A stretch of 5,820 nucleotides of DNA, taken from Methanobacteriaceae archaeon. Lineage in GTDB: Archaea > Methanobacteriota > Methanobacteria > Methanobacteriales > Methanobacteriaceae. The stretch is from NCBI GenBank assembly GCA_030681145.1, contig JAUXXK010000114.1:1-5820 (forward strand), in the 5' to 3' direction. A program made the translations under genes and the position numbers. The notes under the pieces were generated by a model. The model did no database searches, was not told the DNA's origin, and worked only from the letters and a program-made list of their open reading frames with translations. Each line of letters begins with the position of its first letter. Within the stretch, counting starts at the first letter, position 1. Below are positions 1 to 5,646 of the stretch, piece by piece.

Positions 1-893
1 TACCTGGAAATCATGATTTATTAATAAATTCTGAGGATATTCAAAGTATAATGCCTGGAATATCTGAAACCCGTGACGTGAGAGGTTTGGGAGCATATAC
101 TCCTTCAGATTTCCCAGAACTTATAATTGAACATGGTCATAGATATAATTTTTACTGTGCCCCGGACTATTCTAACCAGTCTGTAACCAAAACAGACACT
201 ATACTGCCTCCAGGATATTTTTTTACCAGAATGGCTACCAGTTCAGTTGTACAAGGCCACCCTAAACTTGATATTAATTTCCCACCAGTTCAAAAAAATG
301 AGCTGGGAGAGGATCAATTTAATTATTTCCTTTATTGGAATGTCTGGAAAGGCCTCATCAGTGATTTACCGGTAGAAGAAGGACTTGATAAAAAGGTCAT
401 AAATACGAATATCGATGGATTCAGTGAATATTATGCCATAGCTGATGTTTTGCCTTATCAAAACTCAGATAATTATATTGATGTTAATTTGTATAAGGGG
501 ATTATTGAAATCTGGGAGGACCGGCAAGATAAAAATTTAGTCCCAGTTAAAATTCCAACTGGTGAAGCTGTCTTGAAGGGAGCTTTTGCCAGCCATCTTG
601 ATGATCAATCAGGTGTTCAATTCTTTAACAATCCTGAATCTGATAAGAGAATTGTTATATTTGGACATTCTCATGAGGCACGAGTCATAACATCTTTCAA
701 TGAAAAACAAGAAAAACAAGTCTATGTAAATTCAGGTACATGGATAGATAAAAATAAATGTACAATGACCTTTGTGGTCGTTATACCTCCAAAAAGTGAA
801 GATTCAGCTCTAATTTATGCAAATCTTTATCAATATTCTTCAAGTGGGGATATTAAAAATTTAGAGTCACAAGCACTCACCAATATTAAATAA
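1..893 (+). CDS. Calcineurin-like metallophosphoesterase, 3' part (5' end outside window)
   Basis: This gene is cut by the left edge. The reading frame is open from base 3, and its first visible residues are PGNHD (bases 3-17), the classic GNHD metal-binding motif. The ATG at base 51 is therefore internal and is not the start. Further motifs follow in the expected order: a histidine motif IIEHGHRYN (HGH at 132-140), GHSH (663-674), and then VYVNSGTWID (about 717-749), a common ending of the fold. These residues bind the two catalytic metals in this superfamily, so hydrolysis of a phosphate ester is expected. The earlier DxH and GDxxD motifs must lie upstream. About 175 residues separate HGH and GHSH. 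This is longer than in a minimal phosphoesterase and suggests an inserted cap-like segment. No membrane helix is visible in the 296 residues present. The substrate cannot be told; the family covers nucleotide, lipid-sugar and protein phosphatases. The superfamily call is secure, the function is not. Confidence 0.88.
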   Translation, partial: PGNHDLLINSEDIQSIMPGISETRDVRGLGAYTPSDFPELIIEHGHRYNFYCAPDYSNQSVTKTDTILPPGYFFTRMATSSVVQGHPKLDINFPPVQKNELGEDQFNYFLYWNVWKGLISDLPVEEGLDKKVINTNIDGFSEYYAIADVLPYQNSDNYIDVNLYKGIIEIWEDRQDKNLVPVKIPTGEAVLKGAFASHLDDQSGVQFFNNPESDKRIVIFGHSHEARVITSFNEKQEKQVYVNSGTWIDKNKCTMTFVVVIPPKSEDSALIYANLYQYSSSGDIKNLESQALTNIK

Positions 894-907
894 TTTTTTT
901 TATTTTT
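894..907 (+). terminator. Oligo-T terminator after the metallophosphoesterase
   Basis: Eight T, one A and five T start directly after the stop codon, with no stem-loop in front. This fits the archaeal pattern, in which a T-rich tract alone is enough to end transcription. It also suggests that the transporter downstream has its own promoter. Confidence 0.55.
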
Positions 908-936
908 GGGAACATATTTTTAATGAACAAAATTAC

Positions 937-954
937 TTTAATATTATAATTAAT
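937..954 (+). promoter_or_regulatory. Possible archaeal promoter of the transporter gene
   Basis: An A/T-rich element (TTTAATATTATAATTAAT) follows an A-rich stretch that could serve as the TFB recognition element. Bases 944-954 match the TTATAAAAATA box seen at two other genes in this window at 8 of 11 positions. It would place transcription start near 975, about 50 bases before the TTG start. A competing candidate, TTTATTTAAAA at 968-978, would give a shorter leader of roughly 25 bases. The choice between them is open. Confidence 0.25.
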
Positions 955-1011
955 CACTATTGTATCCTTTATTTAAAAAAATTTACTTATTGTATCATAA
1001 GAATTAACATC

Positions 1012-1017
1012 TGGAGA
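1012..1017 (+). promoter_or_regulatory. Ribosome binding site supporting the TTG start of the transporter
   Basis: TGGAGA has a GGAG core that ends eight to nine bases before the TTG at 1025. It decides the start. The first in-frame ATG is codon 32, inside the first membrane helix, and starting there would remove the conserved start of the transporter fold. Confidence 0.6.
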
Positions 1018-1024
1018 AATTTTA

Positions 1025-2566
1025 TTGGATAATGATTCTAATCCTTCTGAAATAGGCTGGACTGCGATAATAATTGTTTCATTATCTTCATTTATTATTG
1101 CACTTGATTCTACATTTATGAATGTAGCTATTGGCAATCTGGTGGCAGACTTGAACACAACCATACCAGCCATCCAAATAATTATTAGTGTTTATGCTCT
1201 GACTATGGCTTCTTTAATGCTTCTGGGAGGTAAGATGCAGGATTTAGTGGGCAGAAAAGATACATATACAATTGGTGCTGTTATTTTTGGATTTGGAACT
1301 GCTATTGCTGCTTTGAGTGTTAACTCAACCATGTTATTAATTGGGTGGTCCATCTTGGAAGGTATTGGGGCAGCTCTCATGACACCTGCTACGGCTTCAA
1401 TTATCGCGGGCACCTATAGTGGAAAGAATCGTGAATTTGCCATGGGAATAAGGACATCCGTAGCTACTTTAGGTGCGGGTGTTGGCCCACTTGTAGGAGG
1501 GTTTCTAACTACTTTTTTCAGCTGGAGATGGGGATTTGGTCTTGAACTGATTATTATAATAATTATTCTTTTATTATCACGAAAACTGAAATACTTCCCT
1601 CCATCAATGAAATTTTCAGAATTAGACAAAATTGGAGTTCTATTATCTTCATTAGGAATTCTAATATTTGTAATTGGAATTTTGAGTATAAATTCTATTG
1701 AAAACTTGGAAGTACCGGTATTTATAACTGGAATTGGAATATTGCTATTAATATTATTCTATTTCAGAGAAAAAAGAGTTATAAATAAAGATAAAAGGCC
1801 TCTTACGGATATAAGATTGTTTAAAAATAGAAACTTTGCCCTAGGTACGCTTTCTAGATTGGTACTAAATCTGGCTCTTGCAGGGGCGGTTTTCATCTTA
1901 CCTGTTTTTTTCCAGCAGGAGACTGGTGCAGACGCATTTACAACTGGCCTTGTTATTTTACCATTAACTATTGGGGTTTTAATCTTTTCTATTGCATCAT
2001 CAAAAATATCAAATCGAATTGCACCCCACCATCTCATTTCCATTGGATTTTTAATAGCCTTATTATCCAGTTATTATCTCAGTTCTCAATTCGACTTAAA
2101 TACCCATGTATATAACATTATTCCGGGAACATTATTTCTGGGTATGGGTTTGGGCTTAGCACTACCATTAACGGCTAATGTAATATTATCTTCTGTAAGT
2201 TCCGATAAGCAAGCTGATGCCACCGGTATCATGTCCACAAGTTCCAATCTTGGGTCAGCCACGGGAACCGCGCTTATTGGATTGATACTCTTATTGGGAA
2301 CAATGAATGGATTATATTCAGCTTATGATGAGGTTTATCCAGGCCAATTTACTAAAAGTGAAATCAATGAAAAATTGGATATATTTCATGAAAAAAAGAA
2401 TACAACAACCTATGAAATCCTAGAAGGGAACAAAAACACACCATTATATACAATTATCAACAAAACTGTCCGGAATGCAATGAAAACTGCATTTATTTTT
2501 GTATCTATTATATTCTTAATAAGCTTCATAATTTCACTCTTTATAAAACCACTGAAACTACAGTGA
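1025..2566 (+). CDS. DHA2-family major facilitator (14-helix) drug/proton antiporter
   Basis: This is a 513-residue integral membrane protein, the usual length of 14-helix DHA2 exporters (EmrB/QacA type). Family motifs are clear. LDSTFMNVAI (residues 27-36, helix 1) is motif D1 with its membrane aspartate D28. GGKMQDLVGRKD (68-79, loop 2-3) is motif A. GAGVGPLVGG (150-159, helix 5) is the antiporter motif C, followed by SWRWGF (166-171). Hydrophobic segments lie near 12-35, 49-69, 80-98, 101-125, 140-163, 167-186, 203-221, 231-247, 270-296, 306-326, 336-353, 363-389, 400-427 and 486-507. A polar loop of about 55 residues sits between helices 13 and 14, as in QacA. Motif C points to proton-coupled export. 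The substrate is unknown; drugs or other toxic organic compounds are the family's usual cargo. The start is TTG, supported by a GGAG site. No regulator gene is adjacent in the window, and it appears to be transcribed alone. Confidence 0.93.
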   Translation: MDNDSNPSEIGWTAIIIVSLSSFIIALDSTFMNVAIGNLVADLNTTIPAIQIIISVYALTMASLMLLGGKMQDLVGRKDTYTIGAVIFGFGTAIAALSVNSTMLLIGWSILEGIGAALMTPATASIIAGTYSGKNREFAMGIRTSVATLGAGVGPLVGGFLTTFFSWRWGFGLELIIIIIILLLSRKLKYFPPSMKFSELDKIGVLLSSLGILIFVIGILSINSIENLEVPVFITGIGILLLILFYFREKRVINKDKRPLTDIRLFKNRNFALGTLSRLVLNLALAGAVFILPVFFQQETGADAFTTGLVILPLTIGVLIFSIASSKISNRIAPHHLISIGFLIALLSSYYLSSQFDLNTHVYNIIPGTLFLGMGLGLALPLTANVILSSVSSDKQADATGIMSTSSNLGSATGTALIGLILLLGTMNGLYSAYDEVYPGQFTKSEINEKLDIFHEKKNTTTYEILEGNKNTPLYTIINKTVRNAMKTAFIFVSIIFLISFIISLFIKPLKLQ

Positions 2567-2594
2567 CAATCAGTGTTATTATAATGCATATCTA

Positions 2595-2600
2595 TTTTTT
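2595..2600 (+). terminator. Possible weak T-tract terminator after the transporter
   Basis: Six T in an AT-rich context lie about 28 bases after the transporter stop, with no stable hairpin. It is weak and may be chance in DNA this AT-rich. The rest of the 159-base gap up to the next gene holds only A/T-rich sequence and the promoter listed separately. Confidence 0.25.
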
Positions 2601-2693
2601 ATGATTTATCTAATAATGGTCATAGTAATCTGGTTTTAACAATCAGAAAAGAATAAATTACAATTAAATTATTTTTAATGATTAAATTAATTA

Positions 2694-2704
2694 TTATAAA
2701 AATA
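2694..2704 (+). promoter_or_regulatory. Archaeal TATA box of the small membrane protein gene
   Basis: TTATAAAAATA is identical to the TATA element of the M24 peptidase gene at 4544-4554 (minus strand). An A-rich stretch precedes it, as expected for a TFB recognition element. With the usual spacing of roughly 21-25 bases from the end of the box, transcription would start near 2725-2729, at or just after the first possible start codon (GTG at 2726). A 14-base perfect palindrome (2697-2710) overlaps the box. Confidence 0.5.
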
Positions 2705-2725
2705 TTTTTACTGGTAATTCTATAA

Positions 2726-3211
2726 GTGAATACAGTGATTAACTTGAATGAAGAATCAAACAATGATAATAAAAAATTTTGCAATTTTAAAGGATTTTTA
2801 AAAGAAAAAAAGCCTAAAAAGATTGAGTTTATTATAGCAATAATAGCGAATATTATTTTCTTATATATTGTCAATAACTTGATGGCCTGGAATATATCTT
2901 TTATAGCGGATTCTTTAATTGATATTTTGTGGATTTTGAATATATCAATAATAGCGAATATCATGGCTAATATCATTTATTTAATATATTATTCAGAATG
3001 GTTACGGGCCGTATCACAGATTATTTTAAATATTCTGGGCTTTTGGGTAGCTTATAGTTTATATGTAGTATTTCCATTTAATTTCAGTAATATATTATAT
3101 GACTATTCAGTAGTATTTGCATTAATAGTTGCTATGATTGCCTTGGTTATAGCAAGTGTTGTGGAAGTAGCACGATTAGTTCTAAAATTTGTATTAAAGG
3201 TTGAAAAATAA
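2726..3211 (+). CDS. Small four-helix membrane protein of unknown function
   Basis: I do not recognise a named family. The 161-residue product has a polar, lysine-rich N-terminal tail (1-32: many N, E, K). Four hydrophobic segments follow, near 33-52, 64-89, 94-117 and 127-150, and it ends in a short basic tail. It should sit in the cytoplasmic membrane, probably with both ends inside. There is no signal peptide and no catalytic motif. Helices 1 and 2 share a similar stretch (AIIANI and SIIANI) encoded by an exact 16-base direct repeat. The start is uncertain. GTG at 2726 gives the longest frame and could be leaderless, given the TATA box at 2694-2704. GTG at 2735 is also in frame. TTG at 2744 is preceded by GTGA (2735-2738), a plausible ribosome binding site. 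None of these choices affects the helices. It stands alone between the transporter and a convergent peptidase gene. That it is a real gene is supported by coherent membrane topology and a promoter, not by homology. Confidence 0.75.
   Translation: MNTVINLNEESNNDNKKFCNFKGFLKEKKPKKIEFIIAIIANIIFLYIVNNLMAWNISFIADSLIDILWILNISIIANIMANIIYLIYYSEWLRAVSQIILNILGFWVAYSLYVVFPFNFSNILYDYSVVFALIVAMIALVIASVVEVARLVLKFVLKVEK
2838..2853 (+). repeat. 16-base direct repeat, copy 1, inside the small membrane protein gene
   Basis: The sequence CAATAATAGCGAATAT is repeated exactly at 2946-2961. The two copies are 108 bases (36 codons) apart and in the same reading frame, so both code for IIANI within successive membrane helices. 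Confidence 0.7.
2946..2961 (+). repeat. 16-base direct repeat, copy 2, inside the small membrane protein gene
   Basis: This is an exact second copy of the repeat at 2838-2853. It lies in helix 2 and is followed by a further related stretch (MANIIYLIY). It may be a remnant of an internal helix duplication, or reuse of the same residues in a low-complexity, AT-rich membrane gene. Confidence 0.7.
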
Positions 3212-3257
3212 GAGAAACTATAGATTATCATATAAATTAAAAAATTGTTAAACATTT

Positions 3258-3265
3258 AAAAAAAA
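3258..3265 (-). terminator. Oligo-T terminator of the M24 peptidase gene
   Basis: On the minus strand this is a run of eight T, beginning about 42 bases after the peptidase stop codon. It lies in the 96-base gap between two convergent genes. No comparably long T run is seen for the plus-strand gene, only short T4 tracts near 3278-3288. Confidence 0.45.
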
Positions 3266-3307
3266 GATTAATACAATTTTCATGTTTTAGAGAATGGCTT
3301 AAGATAA

Positions 3308-4507
3308 TTAAACTATTATTAATCCGGGGTTATCTCCCGTGATACATTTTCCACCTTTTGAACTAACTATAAATGTATTTTCAATTCCTACCATACCCAC
3401 ACCTTTAATTCCATTTTTTGGCTCGACTGCCAGCACCATACCTTTCTGTAATGGTTCGTCAAATCTTTCAGCAAGCACTGGAAATTCATCCACTTGCAGA
3501 CCTATTCCATGCCCTAAAAACTTCACCTTTCGAGAACCATAACCCATAAAATTCTCCAGAAAATCCTTATCTAGACTACCCATAATAGTTTTATAAATCT
3601 CTGAAGGTATAGCTCCTGGTTTAAGCATATTCGCAATATCATTTTGAATTTCCACACACTTATAGTGGGTTTCCCTAACATATTCTGGTAATAAATCACC
3701 AAACATGTAAGTTGTGGTTTTATCGGTATGGTATCCATCCACTCCGGACCCAATATCTATATAAACCAGATCCCCTTTTTTCAATTTCTTATCCCGACTT
3801 CCTATTAATGGTACTGCAGGATTAAGTCCATAATTTCCACTGGCCCCATTAAAATAAGAGGGATATATAGAACTTTCACCAAAACACACATGGCCCAAAA
3901 CCATTTCAGTATCAAACATTCCAAAACGGACCACTCCTTGATGACCTTCATTTAACATGATGGAAAAAAGTTCTGTGGCCAGCTCAGTTTCACTCATACC
4001 TTCAAGAAGTATTTGGGGAACTATATTTTCCAAAACATTTTCATGAATTTTCCCAGATTTTTTCATTAAGGATATTTCATATTTGCTTTTAATGGATCTA
4101 ACTGTAGCAATATCATGATCAATTGATTCCACATTTTTAAAAGGGAAATGCTTTTGAAATCTTTGATATAATGCCAATGGAACCATTTCAGTTTCTAGGT
4201 AAACTGTTTCAGGAAGATTATCTAAGGCTGCATCTCGAAAACTTTTCATAGGCTTAATATTGTCAAATAGTGATTCATCCATAGCTCTTTGATAACTTCT
4301 ACGTACCCAGAATGTTGATTTATCATCCCTGGGTATAAGGAGCATACCATCCTGCATGGTGCCAGTGAAATAATACTGGTTTAATTTACTGAATATGGCT
4401 GCTATTTCCCATTCAGGTTTAAATAGATTCATACGATTTTTGAATTGCTTTAGTCTGTTTTTTAGCTCAGAAGAAGGTACTTTATTGATTATTATTTCTT
4501 CAGACAT
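3308..4507 (-). CDS. M24-family metallopeptidase (creatinase/prolidase fold), Xaa-Pro peptidase-like
   Basis: This 399-residue soluble protein has the two-domain layout of M24B enzymes: a creatinase-type N-terminal domain (about 20-135), the linker VRSIKSKYEISLMKK (136-150), and a pita-bread catalytic domain (about 150-390). All five metal ligands are visible: D251 (YIDIG), D262 (GYHTDKT), H333 (GHGIG), E362 (AVEP) and E376 (VGIEN). A two-metal cytoplasmic peptidase acting on short, possibly proline-containing, peptides is therefore likely. Differences from aminopeptidase P and prolidase stand out. No histidine occurs between 211 and 250, where the substrate-binding His before the first ligand normally lies. 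The second active-site His, seven residues after H333, is D340. The usual DITRT is DKTTT. Specificity may thus differ from true Xaa-Pro enzymes. The ATG start has a near-perfect ribosome binding site (AGGTGA). It has its own promoter and is separated from the kinase gene upstream by a terminator, so it is probably monocistronic. Confidence 0.9.
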   Translation of the reverse strand: MSEEIIINKVPSSELKNRLKQFKNRMNLFKPEWEIAAIFSKLNQYYFTGTMQDGMLLIPRDDKSTFWVRRSYQRAMDESLFDNIKPMKSFRDAALDNLPETVYLETEMVPLALYQRFQKHFPFKNVESIDHDIATVRSIKSKYEISLMKKSGKIHENVLENIVPQILLEGMSETELATELFSIMLNEGHQGVVRFGMFDTEMVLGHVCFGESSIYPSYFNGASGNYGLNPAVPLIGSRDKKLKKGDLVYIDIGSGVDGYHTDKTTTYMFGDLLPEYVRETHYKCVEIQNDIANMLKPGAIPSEIYKTIMGSLDKDFLENFMGYGSRKVKFLGHGIGLQVDEFPVLAERFDEPLQKGMVLAVEPKNGIKGVGMVGIENTFIVSSKGGKCITGDNPGLIIV

Positions 4508-4514
4508 TTTTAAA

Positions 4515-4520
4515 TCACCT
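4515..4520 (-). promoter_or_regulatory. Strong ribosome binding site of the M24 peptidase
   Basis: On the minus strand this reads AGGTGA, complementary to the 16S rRNA 3' end, and ends seven bases before the ATG at 4507. It fixes the start and is the strongest such site in the window. Confidence 0.85.
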
Positions 4521-4530
4521 GAAAAATGTT

Positions 4531-4544
4531 AAAATAATTATTTT
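4531..4544 (-). promoter_or_regulatory. 14-base palindrome just downstream of the peptidase TATA box
   Basis: AAAATAATTATTTT is a perfect palindrome between the TATA box and the predicted transcription start. A repressor bound here would block polymerase. It is made only of A and T, so chance occurrence in this DNA is quite possible. Confidence 0.2.
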
Positions 4545-4554
4545 ATTTTTATAA
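4544..4554 (-). promoter_or_regulatory. Archaeal TATA box of the M24 peptidase gene
   Basis: The minus strand reads AAGAAAA then TTATAAAAATA, which matches a TFB recognition element followed by a TATA box. Start of transcription is expected about 21-25 bases further, near 4520-4523. That gives a short leader beginning right at or just before the AGGTGA ribosome binding site. The spacing of box, start and ribosome site supports the call, as does the identical box at 2694-2704. Confidence 0.6.
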
Positions 4555-4561
4555 TTTTCTT

Positions 4562-4576
4562 AAAAAATCTAAAAAA
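4562..4576 (-). terminator. Double oligo-T terminator after the histidine kinase
   Basis: Read on the minus strand, two runs of six T are separated by AGA and lie about 37-51 bases after the kinase stop codon. No hairpin is needed for archaeal termination. It separates the two-component module from the peptidase gene, whose promoter begins directly afterwards. Confidence 0.55.
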
Positions 4577-4612
4577 GGATTATATGTGTTATAATGATTC
4601 AAATAAAATATT

Positions 4613-5605
4613 TTACTTTTCCCTTTCAGGGAATTTAATATTAAATGTAGCCCCCGGGCGTTTTATTATCTCCAATTCTCCATCCAGCTGGTGGGTCAGG
4701 TTGGTAATAAGTTGCATTCCAAAGCGAACACTATTTTCAATATCAAAATCTTTAGGTATTCCCACACCATCATCTTTAACAGTTAAAAAGAATTCATTAT
4801 CTTTTTTATAGAATTTAATTATCAAAGTTCCTGTTTTATCTTCGGGGAAGGCATATTTAAGGGTATTAGTAACTAATTCATTAATTATAAGGCCCAAGGG
4901 GATCATGCTGTCAATATGTAGTTTAACATTCTCTACATTTATTTCCATTTTGACCTTATCGGGATTGGTAACATATGTACCAAAAAGATCCTTTGCAAGG
5001 GATGTTATATAATCTACCAACTCAACATTTTGCAAATCACCGGTACGATAAAGACGTTCGTGGATAAGGGCCATGGACTGGGCCCGATTTTCGCTTTCCT
5101 TAAAATATGCTTTGGCTTCTTCATCTTTTATATAATAAGATTGCATATTAAGTAGGCTTGCGATTATCATAAGATTATTCTTTACCCTATGATGTATCTC
5201 CTTTATCAACATCTCCTTATCTTCCATTAGCTGATTTACTTGGAGAGATAAACTTCGAGTTTGTATTAAAACACTTACTCTGGCTATTAGAACAGATTTA
5301 GTAATTGGAATAGAAATTACTTCGTCAAAAATTTCCCAAATATCTTGTTTTCTCTGCTTAACTTCATTAGTATGGGTTACTAAAAGATATGGGAGAAATA
5401 TGGGGTTTTCTTTTTCTTTTCTTGATTTTAGTTTTTCATGATTTTGAGCCCAGGAAGATAAATCAGTAATTAAAAGACTGAAATTATCATCAAGCTCACT
5501 TAAATCATTTTTATCCAGGTTCTTAATCTCATATCCATTACTAAAAAGATCAGAGATCATTTCGCCGTTTTTATGACTTCCCATTAAAATCAGAATCTTA
5601 TCCAT
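4613..5605 (-). CDS. Cytoplasmic histidine kinase: receiver-like N-terminus, HisKA_2 and HATPase_c domains
   Basis: This 330-residue sensor kinase has no membrane segment. Residues 1-115 follow the receiver fold: strand ILIL at 4-7, LLITD with D48 at the phosphorylation position, LLVT with T77, and then DEVISIP and a helix LIARVSVLIQ. The acidic pair expected near residues 8-9 is replaced by MG, and the conserved Lys before P100 is Ile, so this looks like a pseudo-receiver that senses or docks and is not phosphorylated in the usual way. A coiled linker (116-133) leads to the HisKA_2 motif EIHHRVKNNL (136-145), with H139 the likely phosphorylated residue. The ATPase domain shows the N box (N242, N247), DDGVGIP (278-284), RFGMQLI (294-300) and RPGATF (316-321). 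It should pass phosphate to a receiver, most simply the one encoded just upstream. The ATG is preceded by GGGAG with five-base spacing. The 41-base gap to the receiver gene suggests one operon. Confidence 0.92.
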   Translation of the reverse strand: MDKILILMGSHKNGEMISDLFSNGYEIKNLDKNDLSELDDNFSLLITDLSSWAQNHEKLKSRKEKENPIFLPYLLVTHTNEVKQRKQDIWEIFDEVISIPITKSVLIARVSVLIQTRSLSLQVNQLMEDKEMLIKEIHHRVKNNLMIIASLLNMQSYYIKDEEAKAYFKESENRAQSMALIHERLYRTGDLQNVELVDYITSLAKDLFGTYVTNPDKVKMEINVENVKLHIDSMIPLGLIINELVTNTLKYAFPEDKTGTLIIKFYKKDNEFFLTVKDDGVGIPKDFDIENSVRFGMQLITNLTHQLDGELEIIKRPGATFNIKFPEREK

Positions 5606-5610
5606 TTTAT

Positions 5611-5615
5611 CTCCC
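5611..5615 (-). promoter_or_regulatory. Ribosome binding site of the histidine kinase
   Basis: The minus strand reads GGGAG (GGGAGAT in context), five bases before the ATG at 5605. It supports the chosen start and independent translation initiation within the receiver-kinase operon. Confidence 0.65.
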
Positions 5616-5646
5616 TATCTCTGATTTATCAACTTAATCTAAATTT

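Noticed and set aside
51..53. ATG at base 51 as the start of the phosphoesterase
   Set aside because: The same frame continues upstream without a stop and encodes the essential GNHD motif at bases 6-17.
1759..2043. Minus-strand open frames inside the transporter gene (also 973-1173, 1192-1413 and 1414-1629)
   Set aside because: They are antisense shadows of a clear 14-helix transporter whose family motifs are all on the plus strand.
2620..2976. A 118-codon open frame on the minus strand rich in Ile, Lys and Phe
   Set aside because: It lies opposite the start and promoter of the plus-strand membrane protein gene. Its composition is what AT-rich DNA gives by chance, and it has no supporting motif.
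3212..3307. Possible small RNA or extra gene in the convergent gap
   Set aside because: The 96 bases hold only A/T-rich sequence and a T8 tract on the minus strand. No stable structure or promoter was seen.
3339..3542. Plus-strand open frame antisense to the peptidase C-terminus, and 3571-3753 in another minus-strand frame
   Set aside because: Both overlap catalytic-domain codons of the M24 gene, including metal-ligand motifs, and show no independent coding signal.
4584..4811. Plus-strand open frame opposite the kinase ATPase domain
   Set aside because: It is antisense to the conserved DDGVGIP and G-box region and has no ribosome binding site or recognisable product.
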